Shown one piece after another: positions 8,235 to 17,187 of a DNA stretch of 64,000 nt. Positions within the stretch are counted from its first letter, which is position 1. Every line of letters begins with the position of its first letter. Origin of the DNA: Alicyclobacillus sacchari (GTDB lineage: Bacteria > Bacillota > Bacilli > Alicyclobacillales > Alicyclobacillaceae); NCBI RefSeq assembly GCF_004366795.1, contig NZ_SORF01000004.1:186001-250000 (forward strand). Reading direction: 5' to 3'. The translations under genes were made by a program, and so were the position numbers. A model generated the notes under the pieces. The model worked only from the letters and a program-made list of their open reading frames with translations. It did no database searches and was not told where the DNA came from.

Positions 8235-9470
8235 ATGCATGTGCGCGTTGTTTTCCTCGCATCCATTGTCTGTTGCTCGGTGCTGACCGCCGGGTGCGGA
8301 GCGCCGTCCCCAGGATCGGCAAAGGCTTCCCATGCCGCGCATGGACATGGTACGCCAGCGGCGGGGACGGCGTTACAACAGATTGCGGCAAAAACGGCGG
8401 CGACCCCCGCGACGTTTACGGACGCTGTACATGCCGTGGATGCACACATCCATATGTTTGACGGTCGCGCTGGCGTGGCATGGGGGTACCAGGGAAATCG
8501 ATTTGTCTGGTACACGACGGCTGACGGCGCGCACACATGGACTCGTCAACAACTCCCCCCCTTGCCGACTGACGATGTTCTCGGGAACGGCCCTGGCGGC
8601 GCCGATTATATCTATCCGATGATCGCATCGGATCGCGCATGGTCCTTCGTGTGGATCGACACCGGGGAAGCTCACATCCTGACTACGCGCGACGGTGGAG
8701 CGACCTGGATCCCGTCGACCTTCTCCCTTCCCGATGGCGCGACCCAAATCGCGTTTGGCGAGTGGCAAGGATCCAAAACAGGCTGGTTACTATTTGAAGA
8801 TGATGCCAGCGGCAGTGCCGCCGCGAAATACCTGTTTGCGACAGCCAATGGTGGACAGGTTTGGCGTATGGTGAACAGTTCGCAGGACGAGCTTCCACAC
8901 AACGGCTTTTCCGCGCGCATGGATTTCGCCCCCAACGGCAAGACAGGCTTGTACGCAGGCGTTGACGAATTGACCAAAACGGTCAATCTCGCCGAAACCA
9001 TGGACGGTGGGACCCACTGGCATATGAAGGCCTTCAGCCTTTCATCCCAGCCTGTCACAGCGCCGGTTGTCGAATTCATCAAGGCGAATTCGAATCAGTC
9101 GTTGATGGTGGCGATCACGATGCAGACGGCAAACGGAAATCAACTGTACGTCTGCACTTCGACATATGGAAAAAATTGGACTGTAGATGAATTGAACGTG
9201 GGTCAAGTGCAAGCGTTGTCCGCCATCGCACCGGACGGCCTCGTACTGCTCGAATCGCGCAACGGCCAAGAAATGATTCTTCGCAGTTTGGACGACGGTC
9301 AAAGCTGGTACACGGTTGGCAGCTCGCTGCCCAACAACCTAGGCAGCGCAACCGAAATCACCCTGGACATCGCCGATCCAACGACATGGTATCTGCTCGC
9401 GTTAGACTCCAAACTTCATGCGACGTTGCTACGCTCAGAGGACGGTGGCATGCATTGGCAAGCGACGTGA
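8235..9470 (+). CDS. BNR/Asp-box repeat lipoprotein (Ycf48-like beta-propeller)
   Basis: Cell-surface lipoprotein of unknown role. The signal peptide ends in LTAGC (lipidated Cys21), followed by a Ser/Ala/His-rich linker. The remaining ~350 residues contain at least six Asp-box motifs (for example RDGGATW, ANGGQVW, MDGGTHW, LDDGQSW, EDGGMHW) spaced about 50-60 residues apart, which implies a 6-7-bladed beta-propeller like Ycf48 or VPS10-type BNR proteins. No sialidase catalytic residues are evident, so glycosidase activity is not claimed. ATG is preceded by AGGGAGGCGG. A diverged relative lies at 14655-15926. Confidence 0.75.
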   Translation: MHVRVVFLASIVCCSVLTAGCGAPSPGSAKASHAAHGHGTPAAGTALQQIAAKTAATPATFTDAVHAVDAHIHMFDGRAGVAWGYQGNRFVWYTTADGAHTWTRQQLPPLPTDDVLGNGPGGADYIYPMIASDRAWSFVWIDTGEAHILTTRDGGATWIPSTFSLPDGATQIAFGEWQGSKTGWLLFEDDASGSAAAKYLFATANGGQVWRMVNSSQDELPHNGFSARMDFAPNGKTGLYAGVDELTKTVNLAETMDGGTHWHMKAFSLSSQPVTAPVVEFIKANSNQSLMVAITMQTANGNQLYVCTSTYGKNWTVDELNVGQVQALSAIAPDGLVLLESRNGQEMILRSLDDGQSWYTVGSSLPNNLGSATEITLDIADPTTWYLLALDSKLHATLLRSEDGGMHWQAT

Positions 9471-9485
9471 TCGCCTTCCGTGCAT

Positions 9486-10025
9486 TTACACAACCTCCGT
9501 GTGAAAGCAGCGCCGCATGTGCTCCAAGAACTGCTCGCCTTGATCTGTAAACGTCGCACAACCAGCGCGGTGCACGACCGTTGCAAACCCTGCGTCGTAC
9601 GCCCCGGCCGCTGTCAGGAAGTCACAGATGTCTGTGCAGACACCGACGATGTGCACCCGCTCGACGCCCAGTGCACGCAGGCGGGCGGCGAGATCTGTGC
9701 CGGAAAAGGCGTTATAGCTGGCCTTGGGTACGTACATCACGGTATCGCGATCGCGCACACGGGCATACCAGGCGCCGAGATCGCCATACAATTGCTGCCC
9801 CCATGTGCCTTTGACGTTGTGCGGCGGCCAGTCGCGAAAATGCGGATCCCCTTCCTGGTGCTCATCCATGCAAACGGCAACGATTTGTCCGTCCACAAGC
9901 ATGCGGTCTGCGAGCTGTACGATGTACGGAACAATGTTCTGTGCCGCTTGCCCGGCGGTGAGACTGCCTTCGTCGTGCACAAAATCGTTTGACATGTCGA
10001 CAATCAGTAACGCGTCTTTGGCCAT
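9486..10025 (-). CDS. Isochorismatase-family cysteine hydrolase
   Basis: Cytosolic amidohydrolase of the isochorismatase/nicotinamidase fold. The catalytic triad is visible: Asp10 in LLIVDMSNDF, a Lys in VPKASYNAF, and the nucleophilic Cys in GVCTDICDF with the preceding cis-peptide region. At 179 residues it has normal family length. The start is ATG 10025 with GGGGG 7 nt upstream; a GTG ten codons earlier is possible. The residues resemble nicotinamidase-like members (TDICD and VPK), but without a clear metal-binding set the substrate stays open. It converges on the upstream BNR gene with a 15-bp gap. Confidence 0.8.
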   Translation of the reverse strand: MAKDALLIVDMSNDFVHDEGSLTAGQAAQNIVPYIVQLADRMLVDGQIVAVCMDEHQEGDPHFRDWPPHNVKGTWGQQLYGDLGAWYARVRDRDTVMYVPKASYNAFSGTDLAARLRALGVERVHIVGVCTDICDFLTAAGAYDAGFATVVHRAGCATFTDQGEQFLEHMRRCFHTEVV

Positions 10026-10119
10026 GACAAAGCCCCCAACCGATTTGTTGTTCACATTGTACCCATACTTGCAAGAGCATTGCCAACCAGATACGATGAC
10101 GCAGGAAATGAGGGGTATT

Positions 10120-10776
10120 ATGCGCTATCGAGGATCACATCGATTGGAAAAATGGCTGGAACAGGGCGGGGAAAAACTGCTTGACGCCCGCAAAGATGAT
10201 TTGGGAGCGTGGTATGCGGAACAGCGGAAACCTTTTTGCCTCGAGATTGGCTGTGGAAAAGGCGGCTTTTTGCAGACGATGGCGAAGCTCCACCCGGATA
10301 CGGAATTTGTCGGTGTCGACAAAATGCTCGCCGTCGCCGCCAAAGCGGCTGCAGGTGCGGCGCGGCACGGGCTTTCCAACACGACGTTCATCGTTGGCGA
10401 CATTGGGCGGATCGGAGAGCTTTGGCACGAACCGCGCGTCGCGCGCATCTATCTGAACTTTTCCGATCCGTGGCCGCGCCGTCGACACTACGATCGCCGT
10501 TTGACCCATGCGAGCAAGCTTGCGCTATACGCCAAATGGCTGTGTGCGGACGGCTGGCTTGAGCAAAAAACGGACAACCTCGATCTCTTTGATTGGTCGC
10601 TTGCTTCGCTTGCGGCCAACGGTTGGGACATCGCCGAGTGCGAGCGCGGATTTGCATCGAGTGACACCGACGGAACCTTGTCCGGCAAGTATGTGCAGAC
10701 CGAATACGAGGCGAAGTTTCGCAGCATGGGTTTGCCCATTTACTACTTGCGTGCCCGCCCACATCAAGTCGAATAA
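10120..10776 (+). CDS. trmB: tRNA (guanine-N7)-methyltransferase
   Basis: Makes m7G46 in the tRNA variable loop with S-adenosylmethionine. The 218-residue protein has the SAM-binding motif CLEIGCGKGGF, the acidic post-motif EFVGVDK, and the TrmB signature NFSDPWPRRRHYDRRLTH, whose Asp and Arg contact the tRNA guanine. A C-terminal Thr-x-Tyr-Glu-x-Lys motif (QTEYEAKF) is also present. ATG 10120 has GAGGGG just upstream; an in-frame ATG at 10108 would add four residues. The gene stands alone and ends at a long palindrome. Confidence 0.93.
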   Translation: MRYRGSHRLEKWLEQGGEKLLDARKDDLGAWYAEQRKPFCLEIGCGKGGFLQTMAKLHPDTEFVGVDKMLAVAAKAAAGAARHGLSNTTFIVGDIGRIGELWHEPRVARIYLNFSDPWPRRRHYDRRLTHASKLALYAKWLCADGWLEQKTDNLDLFDWSLASLAANGWDIAECERGFASSDTDGTLSGKYVQTEYEAKFRSMGLPIYYLRARPHQVE

Positions 10777-10780
10777 ACGC

Positions 10781-10810
10781 TGGAGACCAGGGACATGTCC
10801 CTGGTCTCCA
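10781..10810. terminator. 30-bp perfect palindrome between converging trmB and aldehyde dehydrogenase genes
   Basis: The sequence from TGGAGACCAGGG through CATG to its exact mirror forms a perfect 30-bp inverted repeat. It lies 4 bp after the trmB stop and 8 bp before the converging gene's stop. A bidirectional terminator is the likeliest role, although neither side carries a good U-run. Confidence 0.55.
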
Positions 10811-10818
10811 CGCTTCGC

Positions 10819-12261
10819 TTACAGATGGTTTGTGCGAAAGGCCGCGAGTTTGCGCTCCATCATATCGTACATCGCGTACACGACCCCTTCACGGCCGACG
10901 CCGCTTTCCTTGATACCGCCGTATGGCATATGGTCCAGTCGATAGGTTGGCACCTGGTTGACCAAAACCGCCCCCGCCTGTAGGGTTTCCACCGCCGCCA
11001 AGGCGCGATCGATCCGCTTTGTGAAAACCCCCGCGTTCAGCCCAAACTTCGAGCGGTTGGCGAGCTCCACCCCGACATCCCAGCTGGAAATTCGCTCGAC
11101 GACGACGATGGGCCCAAACGCCTCTTCCGTAACGAGTTTCGCGTCGGCAGGCACGCCCGTGACGACCGTGGGCTGCATGCGATTGCCGTCGATCTCGCCA
11201 CCACAAAGTACCCGAGCGCCAGCTGCCTGTGCTTCGTCGAGCCAAGCAGCCAATCGTGTGCCCGCCTGTTCGTTGATCAAAGCCGACACGTCGGTCGCCT
11301 CATCGGTCGGATCGCCAAACCGCAATGCTTTCGCGCCTGCGACAATTCGGTCGACCAAATCATCGAAGACCGCGTCGTGGATATAGACCCGTTGAATCGA
11401 AATACACACCTGCCCGCTGTAAGCAAATGCACCGCCAACGATCTCGCTCGCAATTTTCCCTAACTCCTGCTCCGAGAACCCTTCGTCGACGATAAGCGGC
11501 GAGTTGGACCCCAATTCGAGCGTCACTCTGCGCAAACCTGCTTGTGCGCGGATTTGCCGTCCCACCGACGGGCTGCCGGTAAACGTCACGTACGCTACGT
11601 CCGGGTGTGTCGTCAGCACTTCGCTCAGTTCCTTGCCGTCACCAGGAATGATGTTGAGCACACCCTTAGGCAATCCAGCATCGGCAAAGATGTGGCCGAG
11701 CACGAGTGCCGACAGCGGCGTTTGTTCCGCCGGTTTCAGAACGATGGCGTTGCCCGCCGCAATGGCTGGGCCAACTTTGTGGGCGACAAGATTCATCGGG
11801 AAGTTGAACGGCGTAATCGCCGCGACAACGCCCAGGGGCTGCCACATCGTGAACCCCAGATGATGCTCACCGCGCGGCGCCGCGTCCATGGGTACAGTCT
11901 CGCCGTGGATGGAGCGTGCCGCCTCTGCAGCAAAACGATAGGTCTCCACGGTCCGGTCGATCTCTTGTTTGGCGGCCTTAATCGGTTTTGCCGCCTCGCG
12001 CGCGATGGTATCGACCAATTCGTCCTTCCGATCCGAAATCAAGTCAGCCACTTTACGCAAAATGGCAGCACGCTGCCAAGCGGGAACCTGCCGGAACGCC
12101 TTGGCCGCCCGCGCCGCAACCGCAATCGCCCGCTCCGCCTGCGCCGGGGAGGCGTAGCCAATCTGCGCGATCACGTCTTGGCTATACGGACTTTTCAGCG
12201 CCACCAGACGCGCTCCCGCCTCCCAATCCCCGTCGATCCACAAATGTGTCTCTCCTGCCAT
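10819..12261 (-). CDS. NAD(P)-dependent aldehyde dehydrogenase
   Basis: Oxidises an aldehyde to its acid with NAD(P). The 480 residues carry the ALDH fold: oxyanion Asn region ITPFNFPMNL, cofactor-binding KPAEQTPLSAL and FTGSPSVGRQI, the general-base Glu in LELGSN, and the catalytic Cys286 in SGQVCISIQ. The C-terminal VNQVPTYRLDHMPYGGIKESG resembles the lactaldehyde/succinate-semialdehyde/sulfolactaldehyde DH branch, but the substrate cannot be fixed. The start has GGAGGGATAG upstream. It lies downstream of the Gfo/Idh oxidoreductase gene on the same strand, with a ~100-bp gap. Confidence 0.88.
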   Translation of the reverse strand: MAGETHLWIDGDWEAGARLVALKSPYSQDVIAQIGYASPAQAERAIAVAARAAKAFRQVPAWQRAAILRKVADLISDRKDELVDTIAREAAKPIKAAKQEIDRTVETYRFAAEAARSIHGETVPMDAAPRGEHHLGFTMWQPLGVVAAITPFNFPMNLVAHKVGPAIAAGNAIVLKPAEQTPLSALVLGHIFADAGLPKGVLNIIPGDGKELSEVLTTHPDVAYVTFTGSPSVGRQIRAQAGLRRVTLELGSNSPLIVDEGFSEQELGKIASEIVGGAFAYSGQVCISIQRVYIHDAVFDDLVDRIVAGAKALRFGDPTDEATDVSALINEQAGTRLAAWLDEAQAAGARVLCGGEIDGNRMQPTVVTGVPADAKLVTEEAFGPIVVVERISSWDVGVELANRSKFGLNAGVFTKRIDRALAAVETLQAGAVLVNQVPTYRLDHMPYGGIKESGVGREGVVYAMYDMMERKLAAFRTNHL

Positions 12262-12358
12262 CGTCTATCCCTCCGTCGAATTGTTTCTCCCGTCCACCAC
12301 ACGGATTTCCATGTCAGGATACCCACGCCGAAACGAGCTGATGCACCGTGAAACCCGG

Positions 12359-13474
12359 CTAATTGTCCACACCCAAGGGCTCCCCGCCTTGTTCTGCCGA
12401 CACCCTGATGACATGGAGGAGCCGCTGCGCGGCCAAGGCGTCGTGGAATGTCGGTGCTGGATAAGCAATGTCCTCCCCTGCCACCCGCAGCGCGAAGACG
12501 GCCAGACTCACAGCGTGCGCGTTCAAGTGTGCCGTCTGTGCAAATTTGGACGGTATCGGCGCCAGCGCTGGATGCCGATCCGGTGCAAGCCTCGGCAAGC
12601 GTTCACCAGTTGCCGACCAAACCTCGGCGTGAGATTCACGATCCAACGGGATGTACAGCACGCCGCCCTCACAGACGATCTCAATGCTGTCGCGCTCCCG
12701 TCCCGCGTGCACACGCGAGACTTCGAGTGTGCCGACAGCGCCCGATTGCATGTCGATCCTTGCCAAAGCCCAATCGTCAACGGTGACCGATTCGTTTCCC
12801 GCGGGACCTGGCCGAGTCGACACAAAGGTGCGCACATCAGCCGCCACCGTGCGCGCGGGACCAAGTAGGTGCAACAAAAGATCGGCCAAGTGAACACCGA
12901 GATCGAGAAGAGCTCCCCCGCCCGCTTGCTCTTGGCGCAAACGCCAAGCCATCGGACGATCAGGATCTAGATAGCCGCCATGGAGCAATTCGGCGCGAAA
13001 CGTGAGCACACGCCCCAGACGACCGCTGTGCAGCCACTCGTAAGCATCCACGACCGCCGGATGAAACCGATACATGAGCGCCGCTTGATGAACAACCCGC
13101 GCGTCCTCGACCATCTCTGCCATGCGCAAAGACTCCTCGATATGGCTACTCAAAGGTTTTTCACAGTACACGGCAAGGCGATTTTGTAGCGCGGCTGATA
13201 AGGCCGCCATATGGGCATCGTTAGGCGACGCGATAGAAACAGCGTCCAATTCCTCACAGGCAAACGCTTGGACGTCTTCCGTCACCAGGCGAAACGTTTG
13301 CGCGGCGAGCGCTGCGGCGGAAGACTGAAGATTGTGCACGACAGCCGTGTCCCATACGATGTGCGGGCAGGGGCGAGAACTTGCTAGATTCAATTGACTT
13401 GCAAGCACGTGGGTACGCCCGATGAAGCCGTAGCCGTGCAAACCCATGCGCAGCTGTCGATACGATGTCGTCAA
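12359..13474 (-). CDS. Gfo/Idh/MocA-family NAD(P)-dependent oxidoreductase
   Basis: Sugar or inositol dehydrogenase-like enzyme. The N-terminal Rossmann motif GLHGYGFIGRTH is followed by SIASPNDAH, and by the family motif CEKPLSSHIEE whose Lys is catalytic. The C-terminal domain contains RAELLHGGYLDPDRP and GGGALLDLGVHLADLLLHLLG, in which the conserved Asp/His pair lies. Translation starts at TTG with GAGGTGAT, an excellent ribosome binding site, located inside the end of the preceding gluQ gene region (9-bp gap). The two genes are co-transcribed. The substrate is unknown. Confidence 0.87.
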   Translation of the reverse strand: MTTSYRQLRMGLHGYGFIGRTHVLASQLNLASSRPCPHIVWDTAVVHNLQSSAAALAAQTFRLVTEDVQAFACEELDAVSIASPNDAHMAALSAALQNRLAVYCEKPLSSHIEESLRMAEMVEDARVVHQAALMYRFHPAVVDAYEWLHSGRLGRVLTFRAELLHGGYLDPDRPMAWRLRQEQAGGGALLDLGVHLADLLLHLLGPARTVAADVRTFVSTRPGPAGNESVTVDDWALARIDMQSGAVGTLEVSRVHAGRERDSIEIVCEGGVLYIPLDRESHAEVWSATGERLPRLAPDRHPALAPIPSKFAQTAHLNAHAVSLAVFALRVAGEDIAYPAPTFHDALAAQRLLHVIRVSAEQGGEPLGVDN

Positions 13475-13483
13475 GTGATCACC

Positions 13484-14449
13484 TCAATGTGGTTGCAGAT
13501 AGGCTTGGTGTTCAGCTGTCCAGACAATGTCTGACGCAGGCAGTCTGGACATCTGAAAGCGCGGGATCAACGCCTGCGGGCGCAACGGCTCAGGCCCCTC
13601 GAGTAAGCCAGCCAAATGTGCCAAAAGGCCGACGATCCGTTCTGGGGCGACACCGAGGGACCGGAGTGCCTGAAGTGTCAAATCTCCGTCTCGTTTCGCC
13701 AGCCTGCGTCCATGCTCATCGATGATGAGCGGTACATGTGCATAGGTAGGCGCTGGTTGGTCTAAAACTTCGTAGAGGAACCCCTGGCGCAAGGTTGACG
13801 CGAGTAGATCGCGCCCGCGCAGTACGTCGGTCACCTCCATAGCCGCGTCATCGACGACAACCGCCAACTGATACGAGATGACGCCATCGGCCCGCCGCAC
13901 AACGAAGTCCCCGCCCTCACACGGCCGCCCGATCTGTGGTCCAAGGACGCGATCGACAAACGAAACAGTAGTGTCAACAGGCACGCGCAGCCGCAACGAT
14001 GGCGACTTTTGCTGGGCGCGACGCTCGCGCTCCCTCGCCGACAGCGTCCAGCAACGCCCGTCGTAGCGCGGTTCATCGCTAAACCATCCATGCGGCGCAG
14101 ATGCGATGGCCGCAATTTCCGCTCGACTGCAGAAGCAAGGGTAAGTAAGACCGAGATCGGACAATTTGGCAATGGCGTGTTCGTAGCGGTTGATCCGCTC
14201 ACTTTGCACGTACGGCGCATGGGTTCCACCCACGTCAGGGCCTTCGTCCCAGTCCAGGCCAAGCCAACGCAAGTCGCATAAAATGTGTTCAGCAAAATGA
14301 GCGCGCGAGCGACCGTGATCCAAGTCCTCAATGCGCAGGATAAAACACCCGTTGGCGGATCGCATCTGCAGCCAGGCGAGCAAAGCCACAAACGCATTGC
14401 CCAAGTGCATGAGACCCGTAGGACTGGGCGCAAAACGTCCTCTGCGCAT
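13484..14449 (-). CDS. gluQ: Glutamyl-Q tRNA(Asp) synthetase
   Basis: Paralogue of glutamyl-tRNA synthetase that activates Glu and attaches it to queuosine at position 34 of tRNA-Asp. Diagnostic points are its short length (321 residues, no anticodon-binding domain), the class I HIGH variant HLGN in RFAPSPTGLMHLGN, the KMSKS-like KRDGD, and a zinc site CFC followed by YDGRC. The start has GAGGTGA 7 nt upstream. No queuosine biosynthesis gene is in the window; the partner gene is a Gfo/Idh oxidoreductase. Confidence 0.85.
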   Translation of the reverse strand: MRRGRFAPSPTGLMHLGNAFVALLAWLQMRSANGCFILRIEDLDHGRSRAHFAEHILCDLRWLGLDWDEGPDVGGTHAPYVQSERINRYEHAIAKLSDLGLTYPCFCSRAEIAAIASAPHGWFSDEPRYDGRCWTLSARERERRAQQKSPSLRLRVPVDTTVSFVDRVLGPQIGRPCEGGDFVVRRADGVISYQLAVVVDDAAMEVTDVLRGRDLLASTLRQGFLYEVLDQPAPTYAHVPLIIDEHGRRLAKRDGDLTLQALRSLGVAPERIVGLLAHLAGLLEGPEPLRPQALIPRFQMSRLPASDIVWTAEHQAYLQPH

Positions 14450-14654
14450 TCCTCGTTCACCTCGCCAAACAAAGCGTCATCTTTATGGTAGCAAAAAATC
14501 GATGAAGATACCGATTCCAGCTGCAAGCAGGAATTTCGCCGTGTGAGCGCTAACATGTGTTCAAGACGTGATGATCGGACTGGGTGATGCGTTTGCGAAT
14601 AGCGGTAAGCCATTCGCAAAGTAGCGTGCTCATCGACGGGAGGGGAAACGACCG

Positions 14655-15926
14655 ATGAAGGTGAGGCAAGTGCGTCGGCGGTTCGTCACACGCGCGAAGG
14701 CTGTACAACGTTTGGGTGTCGTCGTCATCCTTGGAGCCATCGTAGCGGTCGGCAGCAGCATACACGCCGACTTGATCGCAAAGGAACCAAGTCAGCCTGA
14801 AGGCGTGATCAAGGAAGCTTCATCCAGGCAAAGCAAACCACGACCGCAATCTTCCGCGATTCCTGGCCTTCATATCTCCTCCTCAAACCTCGCCGCCGCT
14901 CACACCGGAACTGGGTCAGCGACGCTTGATACACCTGCCTTGCTCCCTTGGACGAACGGCCAGTGGGCAGTGGACGAGGACACGTGGTACCGCGACGATG
15001 GTGACATCGGCTGGCGCAACGTAACACCGCCTACGCTCGTCGCTTCAGATGCCATCGTGACGGCATGTGGATTTTGGAGCAAAGACACAGGTGTCATCGC
15101 AACACGCCAAAACGGTCTCACGACCATGTACAGCACCAACGACGGAGGAAAGACGTGGACTGTGGCAGACCTGACCGTCCCCGGGGCAATTGTCGAGCAG
15201 GTGGACATGGTCAACACCCACATCGCATATGCGTATGGCGAAAGCGCGAGCCGGTTTTTCATCTGGGAGACAGTGGATAGCGGGCAAAACTGGGTGACCA
15301 CCATCAGCGGGGCAAGCCCATTGACCACGGTGAACCCTTGGTTTGCCGACATGCCGCAAGCGATCTCGTTTTCCAGTGCTGCCGTGGGTTACAGATGGTC
15401 ATCACCGACGTCCATTGCCTATACGACAGATGCAGGCCACTCGTGGTCAAGCAACCTGCCAACCCTACCACCCCCCGACGGTACAGTCGCTCTGGCGGAT
15501 GTGCATTGGACGGAATTGCCGCAGTTTTTTGGCAATATAGGCGTCTGGGCCATCGACGCAACCGTTGCCAACAAGGCCGTCTGCGTCATCTACCGAAGTG
15601 ACGATGGCGGACTGTCGTGGACTCCCGCAGCCGTGGAACGGTGGAACCCTAGTGTCATCCTCCATTTTGTCACACCACAAACTGGCTGGGCCATCGCCCC
15701 GGATCAGAACGAATGGCTCACGAGCGACGACGGCGGTAAAACATGGAGACCCGTGGTGTCCTCGATTCGCGTGACATCGCTCATCAACATACAGCCGCTC
15801 TCCGCATCCCAGGCATACGCTGTCGAAATCCTGAAAAGCGGTTCGTTGCGGTGGATTGTCACGAGAGATGGCGGGAAATCCTGGGGCGGTGTGGCTTATC
15901 CTTTTCAGGGCGCTGACACACCCTAA
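14655..15926 (+). CDS. Membrane-anchored BNR/Asp-box repeat protein (Ycf48-like)
   Basis: Predicted surface protein related in architecture to the lipoprotein at 8235-9470. An Arg/Lys-rich N-terminus and a hydrophobic segment (VVVILGAIVAVGSS) form an uncleaved anchor or signal sequence without a lipobox. The rest carries repeated Asp-box motifs (NDGGKTW, VDSGQNW, TDAGHSW, DDGGLSW, DDGGKTW, RDGGKSW), consistent with a beta-propeller. GGGAGGGG lies 9 nt before the start. The DUF2071 gene follows about 45 bp later and is probably co-transcribed. No enzymatic motif is seen. Confidence 0.72.
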   Translation: MKVRQVRRRFVTRAKAVQRLGVVVILGAIVAVGSSIHADLIAKEPSQPEGVIKEASSRQSKPRPQSSAIPGLHISSSNLAAAHTGTGSATLDTPALLPWTNGQWAVDEDTWYRDDGDIGWRNVTPPTLVASDAIVTACGFWSKDTGVIATRQNGLTTMYSTNDGGKTWTVADLTVPGAIVEQVDMVNTHIAYAYGESASRFFIWETVDSGQNWVTTISGASPLTTVNPWFADMPQAISFSSAAVGYRWSSPTSIAYTTDAGHSWSSNLPTLPPPDGTVALADVHWTELPQFFGNIGVWAIDATVANKAVCVIYRSDDGGLSWTPAAVERWNPSVILHFVTPQTGWAIAPDQNEWLTSDDGGKTWRPVVSSIRVTSLINIQPLSASQAYAVEILKSGSLRWIVTRDGGKSWGGVAYPFQGADTP

Positions 15927-15970
15927 TCGTGTACCACGACACAGCCTTACGGCTTGGGGAGCGGATAACC

Positions 15971-16690
15971 ATGATCGGTATGAAAGCGCTATACAACATC
16001 GGCTGGGTGATGGAGCAGACATGGCAACACCTGTTGTTCGCGCATTGGCCCGTCGCAGCCAGACACATCCAGCCACTCCTGCCGAGTGGTTTGGAGTTAG
16101 ACACGTATGACGGAACGGCATGGGTCAGCGCCATCCCTTTTCACGTCACCCAGATGCATCTTCGCGGAATACCGCCTTTTCCCGGCCTTCGTGACTTCCC
16201 TGAATGCAATTTGCGCACATATGTGACCTACCGTGGAACGCCAGGCGTCTATTTTTTTCGATTGGACGCCGGACATGTGCTCGTGCCAGCGCTTGCGCGG
16301 ATCGGATTTCACATACCATACCGGTATGCCAAGTTTTATTTTTCCTCGACGCACCAACAGACCATCTGCAGGTTCCAGACAAATGGCCACCTGCACCCAG
16401 GTGGCCTTTCCTGTATATACCAGCCCATCCTGTCTGCGGAGCGATTTACACCAAGCGATGGATCGCTGGAAGCATGGCTGGTCAATCGATTTCATTTCTT
16501 TACGCATTGGCATGAACGACTGTGGCGAGGCGATCTCGCCCACGAACCGTGGCAACTGCAAAAGGCGCGCTGGCGCCTTGACGAAAACAGGCTGTTTGGC
16601 CCCTTCGGATTCGCACCGCTGGCACCAGAGCCGTTACTCTTCACCGCACAACCTGTTACAGCTCGCATTTGGCCGCTTGTTCCGGCGTGA
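15971..16690 (+). CDS. DUF2071 / YqjF-like protein
   Basis: A 239-residue protein matching the YqjF (DUF2071) family, related to acetoacetate decarboxylase-like folds but of unknown function. Family features are WQHLLFAHWPVAARHIQPLLP near the start, GTAWVSAIPFHVTQMH, NLRTYVTYRGTPGVYFFRLDAG, and the late HEPWQLQKA segment. ATG 15971 has GGGGAG 9 nt upstream; an in-frame GTG at 15929 is less likely. It follows the BNR protein gene closely. Confidence 0.8.
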   Translation: MIGMKALYNIGWVMEQTWQHLLFAHWPVAARHIQPLLPSGLELDTYDGTAWVSAIPFHVTQMHLRGIPPFPGLRDFPECNLRTYVTYRGTPGVYFFRLDAGHVLVPALARIGFHIPYRYAKFYFSSTHQQTICRFQTNGHLHPGGLSCIYQPILSAERFTPSDGSLEAWLVNRFHFFTHWHERLWRGDLAHEPWQLQKARWRLDENRLFGPFGFAPLAPEPLLFTAQPVTARIWPLVPA

Positions 16691-16713
16691 TCGGCCACAG
16701 TCTCAACGCGCGC

Positions 16714-17169
16714 TTAACCGTCGACCTGGGTCGCCGCATGAATTTTGTCGAGCAACTCGCGAATGTCACCGAGCAAGCGCTGCACGTCCGCAATCGCCAG
16801 ATTCTGCACGCGAGAAAGAACACACTCGGGTACATCCGCAACCTGTTGGCGTAGAGCCAGTCCGGTTTCCGTAAGCGAAACATACACCTTCCGCTCGTCG
16901 TCCTCGGCCCGGCGCCTGTGCACCAGTCCCGACTCTTGCATGCGTTTGAGTAGCGGCGTCAAGGTCCCGGAGTCTAAATACAGTCGTTCGCCAAGCGATT
17001 TGACGGTGCATTCCCCCAGTTCAAACAAGGCAACCAACACGAGGTACTGCGGGAATGTGAGTCCAAACGGCTCCAACAGCGGCCGGTACAATTTCATCGC
17101 CTCGCGCGAACACGCGTAAATCGTAAAACAAAGGTGATCGTCAAGCGTGACAAACTGTTTGTCAGACAT
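16714..17169 (-). CDS. ohrR: OhrR-type MarR repressor (organic peroxide sensor)
   Basis: Winged-helix repressor that senses organic hydroperoxides through a single N-terminal Cys. The 151 residues match the OhrR pattern: reactive Cys14 in DDHLCF, then REAMKLYRPLLEPFGLTFPQYLVL, the recognition helix region YLDSGTLTPLLKRM, and the wing (AEDDERKVYVSLTE). ATG is preceded by GGAGGAAG. No ohr peroxidase gene is in the window, so its target lies elsewhere or is an adjacent gene. The sat gene is upstream on the same strand, separated by a terminator. Confidence 0.85.
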   Translation of the reverse strand: MSDKQFVTLDDHLCFTIYACSREAMKLYRPLLEPFGLTFPQYLVLVALFELGECTVKSLGERLYLDSGTLTPLLKRMQESGLVHRRRAEDDERKVYVSLTETGLALRQQVADVPECVLSRVQNLAIADVQRLLGDIRELLDKIHAATQVDG

Positions 17170-17187
17170 GTACTTCCTCCGTCCGGG

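Noticed and set aside
10781-10810. Insertion-sequence end or attachment site
   Set aside because: No transposase, integrase or flanking duplication is near; the palindrome lies between housekeeping genes.
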